Source: Gloeocapsopsis dulcis (lineage in GTDB: Bacteria; Cyanobacteriota; Cyanobacteriia; Cyanobacteriales; Chroococcidiopsidaceae). Taken from it: a stretch of DNA of 64,000 nucleotides. The DNA lies in the NCBI RefSeq assembly GCF_032163395.1, contig NZ_CP119968.1, positions 3,188,001-3,252,000 on the forward strand, given 5' to 3'. Numbering within the stretch: the first letter of the stretch is position 1; each line of letters begins with the position of its first letter. The position numbers and the translations under genes were made by a program. This document shows positions 1 to 8,885 of this stretch, piece by piece. The notes under the pieces were generated by a model that saw only the letters and a list, made by a program, of their open reading frames with translations, made no database searches and was not told the DNA's origin.

Positions 1-177
1 ATAGGTTCTCTATCATAGTTAGTGATGAGTAGCTGGTGACTAGCAACTTAAGATGATCTAGTTATCAATATCAATCACGACAATTTCTAGGCGATCTTCA
101 ATTTGTCCCCCTTGCTGCCACTTCACCACCGAGTTAGTCTTCTATTTTCAAAGCAGCTCTCATTGAGTTGCGATCTA

Positions 178-525
178 TTGACACTCCCACAGCTGAAAGC
201 CGATGGGATTCTTGCTTCAACCGTCCTCCTAGAAACCTAAATCCAAGCATTCAAGTCTCCCCGTTTGGATACGTCCACAAGCGCACACGGACGGCCCGAC
301 CGCGTTTGAAACGATTTATTCAATTGCTTACACCTCTTTCCTACACTATGTCGCACGTAGCTGAGCATTGTAGTTGGGGAGAACCCAATCTTGGCTATCT
401 AGGCGTATTACCGCAGTGCCATGAGTATAATCCCACACCTCGGTTGCGCTGTCAAGTATTATTTGACGGCGCTGTTATTAGTGAATTCCGCTACATCCCA
501 CCCTTAAAAGTGGTGGGCTTTGCTC
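178..525 (-). mobile_element. Decayed IS200/IS605-derived (TnpB-end, MITE-like) element
   Basis: A stretch of about 350 bases has a hairpin at each edge. One is at 186-207 (CCCA...TGGG, an imperfect stem) inside a minus-strand end reading GGGAGTGTCAA. The other is at 497-517 (CCCACC/GGTGGG). Hairpin ends of this kind, with a terminal GGGAGTGTCAA, are what I associate with the right end of cyanobacterial IS200/IS605 elements after the tnpB gene. No intact tnpA or tnpB remains, and only a short arginine/glycine-rich tail can be read on the minus strand. It could be a non-autonomous palindrome-associated element or a deletion remnant that may still hold the 3' guide-RNA-like part. The 497-517 stem lies just past the kinase stop codon and could also act as its terminator. 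The family assignment is from memory of such ends. Confidence 0.5.
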
Positions 526-3500
526 AAATCTTCTGTAAGTTTGCAATCGCTCTCACTAACTCCTCTGGCTCTACAGGTTTTGTAATGTGAGTTTGAAATC
601 CTACCTGAAGTGCTCTTTGTTGGTCAATTTCTGCGGCATAAGCAGTCAGTGCGATCGCTGGAATCGTTCCTCCTTGATTTGGCGATCGCGACCGAATCTG
701 TTGTATCAGCATATAGCCATCCATCTTTGCCATGCCTATGTCACTCACTAGCACGTCGGGAATAAACTGCTCTAGAGCTTGCAAAGCTTCTAAGCCAGAA
801 GCGACGGCTGTTACATTTGCTCCGCTTTGTTCCAGTAGAAATGCCTGAAACTCACGGGTATCCGTCTCGTCATCCACGAGTAAAATTTGAACGCCGTCTA
901 AAAGCACTTCTGCAGCTGCCTGTGTGTGGATTGGCTCGGATGCGATCAATGTTGCCTGTTGCATGACAGGCAATTGCACGATGAAGGTTGCACCTTGATT
1001 CTCCCCTTGGCTTTCTGCCCGAACAGTTCCCCCGTGCATCTCTACAATTTGCCGCACGATCGCTAATCCCAATCCCAACCCGCCAAATTTGCGCGTCGTT
1101 GAGCCATCTTCTTGCCGAAAATACTCAAATACATGGGGCAAAAACTGCGGATTGATGCCCTTGCCAGTATCGATTACCCGAATCTGAGCTACTTGATCGA
1201 GTTGCCGCAGTTCAACGGTCACTTGTCTGCTATTAGGTGTGAACTTAACCGCATTGGCAAGCAAATTCCACATCACCTGCTGCAAGCGGGCTGCGTCGCC
1301 ATAAATCAGAGCGATCTCAGAGTCAAGATCAAGAGCGATCTGAATATTTTTTGCTTCTGCTGCTAAACGCACCGTTTCAACGGCGGCAGAAATTACAAAG
1401 GACAAACTGACTGGAGCCGCTGTTAAGCTCAGTTTGCCTTGCATGATACAGGAGATGTCGAGCAAGTCTTCGATGAGTTGTGTCTGTAGCTTGGCATTGC
1501 GCTCGATCGTCTTCAAGGCTTCTGCTTGACGGGCTGCGTCGAGTTTGCCGTTTTGCAGTAGCCGCGTCCAGCCCAAGATCGGGTTGAGAGGCGATCGCAG
1601 TTCATGCGACAGCACGGCTAGAAATTCGTCTTTAATTTGGTTGGCTCGTTGTAATTGCTCTGCCTGTTGCTGAATTGAATTGATCAAATTCGTTCGCTCT
1701 AGAGCGAACGCCATCTGGTCACAGACCGATTGCAGCAGGTCAATTTCTTCAGGAGTAAAGCCAGTGCGGGTGCGACTGGCAAATGACAGCGTTCCCAGTA
1801 ACCGTCCCTGTACGATTAATGGTTGTCCCGCGTAAGCCGTCACGCCGGTTGAGCAGATTAACTGTGCATTCGGATGGTTGGAGATTTGCGCTTGATTAAG
1901 GACGATTTGCTGTCGCCGTTGTGCCACGAGTCCACACAGATATTGACCGACTTCAATCCACTCGATCGATTGCGCCACTTCGTCAGAAATTTCCCCATAA
2001 TTCCTCAGATGCAGCATTGGGCGGTTATCTTTTTCCTCCATCATGTAGTTGTAGTAGTAATCTAGCCCTAGCTGAGTTGCGAGTCCGTTGAACAGGTTGT
2101 GCATCAACGTTAGGGGTTGCTCGGTCGCGAGTAAATTGCTAGTAGTGTCGTAGAGCAACTGAAAGCGAGCTTCGCTTTGGTGTAAGGCTTCTTCGGCAGA
2201 TTTGCGCTCGGTGATATCGATAACCATGCCTAATAACCGAGTTGGCACATCACTGGAGTCAGAGTAAACACTGCTGCGTACCCAAATCCAATGAATACTT
2301 CGATCAGGGTGAATGATTCGACATTCAAAGTTCCAATTAGTGCTGGTGGAGAGGGTTTGTTGAAACTTCTCATTCACAGCGGCACGATCATCGGGATGAA
2401 CGTGACCTAGGAAGATTTCATAGCTCCATTCCGGCAGCAGCGATTCATAGCCAAAGATTTGATCGTGTCTGAGCGATCGATGAGCGGTATGAGGTTCTGT
2501 TGTGAGGTCGAGATCCCAATCGCCAATTTGGGAGGCATCTAACATAAAGCGCAGTCGTGCCTCACTTTCGCGTAGAGCAACTTCGGCTTGAATTTGATCG
2601 GTAACATTTCTGAAATAAATTGTGATACCACTCGCGGCTGGGTAGGTGCGAACTTCATACCAGCGATCGTGATCGGGGTAAAACGCCGTCAGTGAGTCAG
2701 CTACGCGATCGCGCATCACGCGGCGGTGCATCTGCTCAAACTCGCTATTATTCACGCCCAGAAATTCTTCCCAAAAGATTTTCCCAATTAAGTCGCCTGG
2801 AGTGCGATTGACCAACCTATAAGCGGTTTGATTCACATAGCTAAACCGCCAATTCTCATCTACAGCAAAGAATGCGTCAGCAATGCTCTCCAGAATATTG
2901 CGGCTCTGCTCCTCGCTTCGGCGTAGAGCTTCTTCGGCAGATTTGCGATCGCTGATGTTGCGGGATGAACCAACGACAGATTCTATTGTGCCGTCGGCGG
3001 CAAACACTGGGCTTAAAATATATTCAAAATAGCCATCGACTCCGGCGGGATTGGTGTAGGCAGTTTCGTCTTTAATGGTTTCTCCTGTCTCGAATACCCG
3101 TCGCGTATTGTTCATTAATTGCTGCTCGACCGCTTCAGGATAATTCAGTTCGGCAAGAGTTTTCCCAATCGCCTCTGCTGCTGTCCGTCCCCACAAGTCG
3201 AGCAACACCTGATTGGCGTAAAGAAACTGCCCGTCGCGGTCAAAGCTAAACACAGAATCGGTAATAGTTGACAGCGTCGCATCAAACTTTTGCACTTGCC
3301 GTTCCAGTTCGGCGCGGCTCTCGCTTAAGGCGGCTTCAGCATGGGCGCGTTCTAGTTTTGCCCAAAGCCGGCTTGCCAATTCCTGCAACAACTCGATCTC
3401 GTCGTCGCGCCAATCGTAAGGCTGTTGATGAATCATCGTCAGCGAAAACTGCCATTCGCCGTTTCTGATTAATGGAATGTTGATTTCTGCACCGATGTTG

Positions 3501-5608
3501 AGCGCGGCATAGCGCGACGGGTCAGTAATGCGGGGGTCAACCGCATAATCCCGAATCACAACTGGGTGTCCGGCTTTGGCGACTTGCAGAAGTTCGTCAG
3601 TGACAAATTCTGGTAAAGAGTAAACCCCAATTAAGCTAGGTCGATCGCCCTGGTGCCAATCGTACTTGACCACCGCTTCGTCTGCCCGCTGGTTAATTTC
3701 GACAAAGGCACATACCGAAACATGGAAATAGCGGTGCAAACCTGCGCCCACCGTTGCCACAATCTCGCCTATGCTGGCTGCTTTAATCAAGTCTTGGCTG
3801 ATGGTGGCAAGAAATTCTCTGTTTAACTCCATCCATTTGCGAGCGCTGATGTTAGTAAACAAAATGGCGAACTGGTGGCTTTGCGGCTCGCCAATCCGAA
3901 AAGCGTTAACATCAAACCAACGGTTCATGGCAATGGATTGATTCTCAAACCGAACGGATTCACCTGTCTGCACGACGCTGCCATACATCTCAAACCAAAA
4001 GGCTTCTAGATCGGGAATCAGTTGCCGCGCCGTTTTGCCTACCGCTTGTTTCAGTCCTGTTTGCCTTTCAAAAACCGAATTAACTTTAAGGAAACGGTAA
4101 TCAGTCGGATCGCCGTTCTCGTCAAACAGCATTTCGCAGATGCAAAAGCCTTCGTCGATCGACTCAAACAACGTGCGGTATTCTGCCTCCGATTCACGCA
4201 GAGCAAGACTAGAGCGTTCGCGCTCAAACACGATGTTGGCAATGCGGGTGCCAAACTCAGCCAGTTGATATTCCCAATCGGTCGGCATCCGTGCCTCAGA
4301 AAAGCACAGCATTAGCAATCCGAAAGGCAGACCGTCGATGCCGATTACAGGTTTGAAATGGCACGCTAGGATGCCGTGAGCAATACATATATCTCGCCAT
4401 TCCTGCGACCAGCGATCATCATTGGCAATGTCCGCACAGGTAATTGGCTCGTTCCGATAGACTGCCTCACCGCACGTTCCAAAGCATAGGTCATTAATGG
4501 GTGCATCCTTCAGTGCTTGCCCAAACGACGGCGGAAAGTCTGGGGTAATGAAGTGGGGAGTCAGTCGTTGAGCATTAGTTAACAGGAGGCAAGCGCGGGC
4601 AGAATTCAGCCTGGTCACGGAGGCGCACACAGCGGCGAGGCATTCGTCTAATGGTTGCCCCGACGCAATTAACTCCAGCAGTTGTTTTTGCTCGATTAGC
4701 ATCCGTTCTGCTTGTTCGCGGTCGGTAATATCAAGGGCAGTTCCCAGAAACTCAACTGCTTGCCGCAATCCCTCACCCGTAAAGGTTGCTTGCCCGTTGG
4801 CGGATACCCACCGCTGAGTTCCATCATCCCACACAATTCGGTAATCAACCTCGTAAACTCCTGACGACCCTGGATCAAGGGCAGCCTTTACTGTACTCGC
4901 TACCTGTTCCCGATCGTCTGCATGAATCCGCTCTATCACTTGCGAAAGCGGCAGTACTACAATATTCTCTGACTCACCCCAAATTTCGCGCATTCGCTCG
5001 TCTAACTCAACAAGATTTGTGTTTGGGTTATAGATCCATGTCCCTAGTTGAGCAATCTGAATGGCAAGCTGCGATCGCTCCTCGCTACGTTGAATGGCTG
5101 CGTTAACAGCTTGCTGGATTGGCGATTTCTGTTTGTTGAGTACCCGCTGTGTGGTCTCAATGACTGTAACGAGAACGCCTCCCACCTGATTGCCCTCGTC
5201 GGGAATAGGGCTGTAAGAAAAAGTAAAGTAGCATTCTTCTACAGAACCATTACGATCGAGGAGGAATTGCTGATTTTCAAGGGCAGCCGCTTTGCCCTCC
5301 ACCATCACCTGCTCAAATATGGAACCAATCGAATCCCACATTTGTGAGAAGCACTCTGATGCACTCTGTCCTAAAGCGGTAGGATGTTTTGTCGAGCCAA
5401 GAAAGGGACAGTAGGCATCGTTATAAAACTGAATCAAGTTCTTTCCCCAAGCAAGGTACATGGGGCAGCTACTTACCAGCAGAATGCTCAAGGAAGCCCG
5501 CAAACTCTGTGACCAATTTTCGACAGCACCTAATGGCGTTTGCGACCAATCATGCGATCGCATTAACGCCCCCATCTCACCGTCGCTCACAAATAGGTTC
5601 TCGAACAT
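524..5608 (-). CDS. Multi-sensor hybrid histidine kinase (PAS/GAF repeats, HisKA, HATPase, receiver)
   Basis: This 1694-residue protein has no obvious membrane segment and so is probably cytoplasmic. In order it has an N-terminal PAS-like segment (about 20-150), PAS (185-300), GAF (310-465), PAS (475-595), GAF (600-770), three PAS domains (780-1155), GAF (1160-1315), HisKA, HATPase_c and a C-terminal receiver. The kinase H-box reads LSHELRSPLNP with the phospho-accepting histidine at about 1335. The ATPase domain has the G-box FGGLGLGLAI. The receiver has LLVDDETD, the phospho-acceptor Asp at about 1623 (SDIGM) and ITKP. It would sense several cytoplasmic signals and relay phosphate internally. 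No partner regulator or output gene adjoins it. The GAF domains show no recognisable bilin cysteine motif on reading, so a photoreceptor role is unsupported. The ATG at 5608 opens directly into the PAS-like segment. Confidence 0.93.
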   Translation of the reverse strand: MFENLFVSDGEMGALMRSHDWSQTPLGAVENWSQSLRASLSILLVSSCPMYLAWGKNLIQFYNDAYCPFLGSTKHPTALGQSASECFSQMWDSIGSIFEQVMVEGKAAALENQQFLLDRNGSVEECYFTFSYSPIPDEGNQVGGVLVTVIETTQRVLNKQKSPIQQAVNAAIQRSEERSQLAIQIAQLGTWIYNPNTNLVELDERMREIWGESENIVVLPLSQVIERIHADDREQVASTVKAALDPGSSGVYEVDYRIVWDDGTQRWVSANGQATFTGEGLRQAVEFLGTALDITDREQAERMLIEQKQLLELIASGQPLDECLAAVCASVTRLNSARACLLLTNAQRLTPHFITPDFPPSFGQALKDAPINDLCFGTCGEAVYRNEPITCADIANDDRWSQEWRDICIAHGILACHFKPVIGIDGLPFGLLMLCFSEARMPTDWEYQLAEFGTRIANIVFERERSSLALRESEAEYRTLFESIDEGFCICEMLFDENGDPTDYRFLKVNSVFERQTGLKQAVGKTARQLIPDLEAFWFEMYGSVVQTGESVRFENQSIAMNRWFDVNAFRIGEPQSHQFAILFTNISARKWMELNREFLATISQDLIKAASIGEIVATVGAGLHRYFHVSVCAFVEINQRADEAVVKYDWHQGDRPSLIGVYSLPEFVTDELLQVAKAGHPVVIRDYAVDPRITDPSRYAALNIGAEINIPLIRNGEWQFSLTMIHQQPYDWRDDEIELLQELASRLWAKLERAHAEAALSESRAELERQVQKFDATLSTITDSVFSFDRDGQFLYANQVLLDLWGRTAAEAIGKTLAELNYPEAVEQQLMNNTRRVFETGETIKDETAYTNPAGVDGYFEYILSPVFAADGTIESVVGSSRNISDRKSAEEALRRSEEQSRNILESIADAFFAVDENWRFSYVNQTAYRLVNRTPGDLIGKIFWEEFLGVNNSEFEQMHRRVMRDRVADSLTAFYPDHDRWYEVRTYPAASGITIYFRNVTDQIQAEVALRESEARLRFMLDASQIGDWDLDLTTEPHTAHRSLRHDQIFGYESLLPEWSYEIFLGHVHPDDRAAVNEKFQQTLSTSTNWNFECRIIHPDRSIHWIWVRSSVYSDSSDVPTRLLGMVIDITERKSAEEALHQSEARFQLLYDTTSNLLATEQPLTLMHNLFNGLATQLGLDYYYNYMMEEKDNRPMLHLRNYGEISDEVAQSIEWIEVGQYLCGLVAQRRQQIVLNQAQISNHPNAQLICSTGVTAYAGQPLIVQGRLLGTLSFASRTRTGFTPEEIDLLQSVCDQMAFALERTNLINSIQQQAEQLQRANQIKDEFLAVLSHELRSPLNPILGWTRLLQNGKLDAARQAEALKTIERNAKLQTQLIEDLLDISCIMQGKLSLTAAPVSLSFVISAAVETVRLAAEAKNIQIALDLDSEIALIYGDAARLQQVMWNLLANAVKFTPNSRQVTVELRQLDQVAQIRVIDTGKGINPQFLPHVFEYFRQEDGSTTRKFGGLGLGLAIVRQIVEMHGGTVRAESQGENQGATFIVQLPVMQQATLIASEPIHTQAAAEVLLDGVQILLVDDETDTREFQAFLLEQSGANVTAVASGLEALQALEQFIPDVLVSDIGMAKMDGYMLIQQIRSRSPNQGGTIPAIALTAYAAEIDQQRALQVGFQTHITKPVEPEELVRAIANLQKI

Positions 5609-5786
5609 TGCCCTGTATTCCTCTGCCCTTACGCTTTTAGCTCCCTTGAGGGAAAATCTTTCCTTCGCATTGCCCGACCCTGTTCACCTACAGTTGCATC
5701 AGGTGACTCAGACAACTGGTCGAGTAAGATGTCAATTTGCTTGACTGCAGTACCATTTATGTAATAAATACTTGCATTAGGTTTGC

Positions 5787-6095
5787 TTAGCAATGCTTAA
5801 CGCTAGTAACAAATGTTATTCCTATTAATGCGATCGCCAATATCAATGATAAAGTAGCTAAGAACAACTTTTGGAGCTGAGTTACTTTTTGCTCTTGCAG
5901 TAACCGTGCTTCTATTTCTTTAATTCGTTCTGATTTGAGTTGTGCTTCGACTTCACGGCGATCGCATTCTTGACTGGCAGCGAGAAATTGATAGTCTAAT
6001 TCACTTAAGCTTTTATACACGGGGATTAAAATCCCCTGCCGCTTACCCTCATAAATGAATTTAGGGGCGCGACTACCAGCGACGAATCTGGGTCA
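5787..6095 (-). pseudogene. C-terminal-half stub of a WD40/STAND-type signalling protein
   Basis: The frame is open from a stop at 6093-6095 to the stop at 5787. The possible start at 6020 is only a GTG. The readable part begins SLSELDYQFLAASQECDRRE, continues as a charged coiled segment (EAQLKSERIKEIEARLLQEQ), and ends with one hydrophobic helix (LFLATLSLILAIALIGITFV). In large cyanobacterial STAND ATPases this linker joins the nucleotide-binding part to the WD40 repeats through a transmembrane helix. Here everything on both sides is missing. I read it as a relic rather than a functional 77-residue membrane protein, although the latter cannot be excluded. The family call rests on remembered linker sequences. 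Confidence 0.5.
6021..6036. repeat. 16-base palindrome GGGGATTAAAATCCCC
   Basis: A perfect inverted repeat (GGGGAT/ATCCCC around TAAA) sits exactly upstream of the GTG that opens the STAND-protein stub. It may be the end of an inserted or deleted repeat that truncated the gene, or a simple hairpin. Confidence 0.4.
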
Positions 6096-6485
6096 TAAGA
6101 CTTACATATAGTTGCGTTGCACATGTGTAATACAAATTATTCATTTTTTGCATTCACAACTCAGACTTGCGTTGAGTATTGCAACATTGAGTGACTAAAA
6201 TTAACATTAGGTAAGGCTTTAGTTATCTAAAATATTAAATAGTAGTCTTTACAAAGCTCCGACACATATTCTTCATATGACTGTCATATGCAGTTGGTAG
6301 CCTAATATTGTTCGGTAGTAGCGCCTGTAGTTACCTATTATCTGATTTTTAAAATAAAAATTTAAATTTTAGTTGCAATTATTTCATTAATAAATCATGA
6401 CTTTTGCTCAATGACTTAAAGTTTTAATTTTTTCAACATTAGATTGTTGTTTGAATTAACTTTATTGTATTCTCAGGAGGATAGT
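6096..6485. other. AT-rich spacer without a gene
   Basis: This is low-complexity AT-rich sequence with short T and A runs. I see no open frame with a ribosome binding site, no tRNA fold and no clear terminator. The last part (about 6380-6480) probably holds the promoter of the small gene that starts at 6486. Confidence 0.6.
6475..6480 (+). promoter_or_regulatory. Ribosome binding site AGGAGG fixing the start of the small protein
   Basis: A full AGGAGG lies five bases before the ATG at 6486. It decides for this start over the upstream in-frame codon at 6444, which has none. Confidence 0.75.
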
Positions 6486-6677
6486 ATGTTTTTTACTCAA
6501 AGCTTTAAATACCGCTTTCCTTTAATGATAGGATCTATGACAATATCTTCCTTGCATCGTAGCCTAAAAAATTGGATTCGCCGAGAGATTGTGGATGACG
6601 ATCCCTACGATGTAGAAAGTTTGTTTCCTGAGGTCAATCAGTTTAGGAATTGCACAGCAAAAGCTCTGGAAAATTAA
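6486..6677 (+). CDS. Small hypothetical protein, 63 residues
   Basis: The protein begins MFFTQSFKYRF and ends CTAKALEN. It has a basic first half with a short amphipathic stretch (SSLHRSLKNWIRRE), then an acidic DDDPYDVESLFPE segment. No known domain is recognised, and there is no signal peptide or convincing membrane helix. The strong Shine-Dalgarno sequence argues that it is really translated. It stands alone between spacers, so context gives no function. An upstream start at 6444 would add 14 residues but lacks a ribosome binding site. Confidence 0.6.
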   Translation: MFFTQSFKYRFPLMIGSMTISSLHRSLKNWIRREIVDDDPYDVESLFPEVNQFRNCTAKALEN

Positions 6678-7033
6678 CTCTGCCCTAGTATAACTAAGCA
6701 CAAGGTTAGATCAGAGTAGGCAAGATGCCTGCCTTATCATATTTAATTTGGACTATTCAATAGAATACCAATAAGTGTCTTAACACACTTGTTGCTTGGG
6801 CAATTCAAGCAATGAATAGATTATTAGTGAGGAAAACAACTAGACTTTTTAGCCATGTAATTGAGCGATGAATTTTGAAGCTCAAAATAGGTAGTTTTTT
6901 AGTTATGTATCATGTGTTTTTTGCATTCTTTTTAGTGAGTTTAGTCACTATGTTCGCTTTTACAGCGATCGCCTACTTATTTCCTCAAGATTAGGATAAT
7001 TACAGTTATTGTGTCCATAACGCATAAAAGAGA
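6678..7033. other. Spacer without a gene, containing a GGCAAGATGCC palindrome
   Basis: AT-rich DNA between the small protein and the protease terminator. Apart from the palindromic repeat at 6717-6733 I see no coding or RNA feature. Confidence 0.6.
6717..6733. repeat. Dispersed palindromic repeat TAGGCAAGATGCCTGCC
   Basis: The core AGGCAAGATGCCTGC occurs again at 35640-35656 behind the third chemoreceptor gene. In both places it follows a gene end. It is a short imperfect palindrome of the type found many times in cyanobacterial intergenic DNA. Confidence 0.6.
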
Positions 7034-7062
7034 TAAAACAGGGACGAGCGTTTTCGTCCCTG
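7034..7062 (-). terminator. Rho-independent terminator of the HtrA-family gene
   Basis: On the minus strand a 9-base-pair stem (CAGGGACGA/TCGTCCCTG, 7039-7062) with a short loop is followed by TTTTATC. It lies about 45 bases past the protease stop codon. Confidence 0.8.
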
Positions 7063-7107
7063 TCAATTTTTGATCTGTAAGATTTATATTCCAGCCAGAT
7101 GACAACT

Positions 7108-8340
7108 TTAATTTTGAGACTGTATCTGACTAGGAAAAGCACCAGTATTCAAAGCGAGGTTGACATTTCGACCACCACGATTTACTTCTAGTTGTAGTTG
7201 TCCGCCAACTCTGGTATTTTCTACTGCTCTTTGAACGACCTCAGCCGTTGCTGCTTCTTGACCATTAACTCGACGAATCACGTCACCAGCACGAAGTCCG
7301 GCGCGGGCTGCGGGGGAACCAGGAAGAACTCTGACGATTAAAACGCCACGATCTTCAGTAATTCTTAAACCATTATTAGGGTTACTGTTGATTTCTTGCC
7401 GTAATTCAGGTGATATTGCTACCATCTGAACCCCAACATATGGATGTTCAACTCTACCATTCGCAATCAATTGGTTGGAAATATTTTGTGCAGTGTTAAT
7501 TGGAATTGCAAAGCCCAAGCCTTGAGCGCCGCGAAGAATTGCGGTATTCATGCCAATGACTTCACCACGCGCATTGAGCAAGGGTCCACCAGAGTTACCT
7601 GGATTAATTGCTGCGTCAGTTTGAATAAACTGTACGCGCTTATCAGCAACACCGACTTGATTGCTAGTACGACCTGTTGCACTAATAATACCAGTTGTTA
7701 CTGTATTATCTAATCCTAGAGGGTTGCCGATCGCGATCGCAAATTCTCCTGGACGCAGTTGATCTGAGTTACCCATTGTCAATGTTGGTAGTCGATCTGC
7801 GTCAATTTTGATCACGGCAACATCTGTTACCGGATCTGTTCCTAGTACTTGACCTGTAAAGCGGCGTCCATCGTTGAGGACTACGCTGACACTACGAGCA
7901 CCGTCTACAACGTGGGCATTCGTTAAAATGCGTCCATCCGCACTAATAATAAAACCTGAGCCTGTTCCTTGTTGTACCCTTTGTTGCGTTCTAGGAATTT
8001 GCGAACCAAAGAACCGCCGGAAAAACGGATCGTCAAAGATATCGGGAACACGCGTAGTTACGGTTCGTGACGATTCAATGCGCACAACGGCAGGTCCAAC
8101 TCTTTCGACGACATTAGCGACGAAGTTGGGGTCTGTTGTTGGTATAGGTGCTGCGATCGCGGGGCTGATCGGTGAGCTTGAAATGCTCGATGATGGCTGA
8201 ACTCGCGTTGCTAGATTACTTCCTGAAAAGGCAACACCCGCTCCCAATAACATCATTGATACGTAACTCGCTGTTTTCCGCCAGGGAGCAGCTGAGGAGT
8301 TGTTATGTAACTGTCTTGTTTCTTGTGGTTTGTTGTGCAT
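7108..8340 (-). CDS. HtrA/Deg-family serine endoprotease (HhoA/HhoB/HtrA type) with one PDZ domain
   Basis: This is an ATP-independent periplasmic or thylakoid-lumenal protease for damaged proteins. Numbered from a possible GTG at 8349 (413 residues), a basic N-terminus precedes a single hydrophobic signal anchor (about 29-46). The trypsin-like domain has catalytic His146 (ILTNAHVVD), Asp176 (TDVAVIKID) and Ser253 (NPGNSGGPL), and one PDZ domain fills about 300-400. Cyanobacteria usually carry three paralogues (HtrA, HhoA, HhoB), and I cannot tell which this is. The ATG at 8340 (residue 4) is preferred over the GTG at 8349, though neither has a good ribosome binding site. It is monocistronic, with its own terminator at 7034-7062. 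Confidence 0.95.
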   Translation of the reverse strand: MHNKPQETRQLHNNSSAAPWRKTASYVSMMLLGAGVAFSGSNLATRVQPSSSISSSPISPAIAAPIPTTDPNFVANVVERVGPAVVRIESSRTVTTRVPDIFDDPFFRRFFGSQIPRTQQRVQQGTGSGFIISADGRILTNAHVVDGARSVSVVLNDGRRFTGQVLGTDPVTDVAVIKIDADRLPTLTMGNSDQLRPGEFAIAIGNPLGLDNTVTTGIISATGRTSNQVGVADKRVQFIQTDAAINPGNSGGPLLNARGEVIGMNTAILRGAQGLGFAIPINTAQNISNQLIANGRVEHPYVGVQMVAISPELRQEINSNPNNGLRITEDRGVLIVRVLPGSPAARAGLRAGDVIRRVNGQEAATAEVVQRAVENTRVGGQLQLEVNRGGRNVNLALNTGAFPSQIQSQN

Positions 8341-8885
8341 ATGTCTCACTTACAGCAAATCAATGATGACTAAATACAAAAATACAAATACTGTTTTAGC
8401 AAGGCTCTTTATAGATTGTTGACTGACTCGTTACCTTGATAGTTTCCTATCTAACTTAGTTTTAGTTTAAACAGCTACTATGTCATTTTTGTGACAGCTT
8501 GATTGCATGTTAATGAAATTATTATAAGGAGTGATTTTCGCATCCATGTTGAAATGTTTTGCTAATTCAATCAACACCTATTCACTTACCCAATCACGGG
8601 AAATATAGGACATCCTGATCTCTTCCATATTTACTCTAGTTTATCAGGCATTTACTATCCTTTTTTGTAGGTATCCCTACTTGCTTATTCACAATTTTTA
8701 TCGTAACCGAAACATTGATTTTGTAGTTGCAAAAAGCCGAAACAGGAGTAGTAGTTGAGTATAGACAATATTCAAAACTCAAAACTATAAATGCGCCTTA
8801 AAGATACGTTGCTTTTCACCCACTTACTTACAGTCCACAATGAATCGAGGATTGCTGAATGTCACAGCAACTTATTCTGATACCC
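8341..8885. other. Intergenic region, probable protease promoter
   Basis: No gene is seen in these 545 bases. They contain a TGTCA-N6-TGACA inverted repeat near 8480, a possible operator-like site at the promoter side of the protease, and the STRR-like copy TTCAAAACTCAAAACT at 8771-8786. Confidence 0.5.
8771..8786. repeat. Short repeat TTCAAAACTCAAAACT, copy 1
   Basis: The identical 16-mer recurs at 12718-12733, and related CAAAACTCAAAA units lie around the second copy. It resembles the short tandem repetitive sequences common in cyanobacterial spacers. Confidence 0.55.

Noticed and set aside
168-590. A 140-codon plus-strand frame
   Set aside because: It overlaps the kinase 3' end and lies across the IS200/605-like hairpins. 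It has no ribosome binding site and no recognisable protein pattern.
1160-5000. Cyanobacteriochrome identity for the large hybrid kinase
   Set aside because: Its GAF domains do not show the cysteine-histidine bilin site or DXCF motif seen in the taxis receptor.
6960-7142. A 60-codon minus-strand frame near the protease terminator
   Set aside because: It runs through the terminator hairpin and overlaps the end of the protease gene in another frame.
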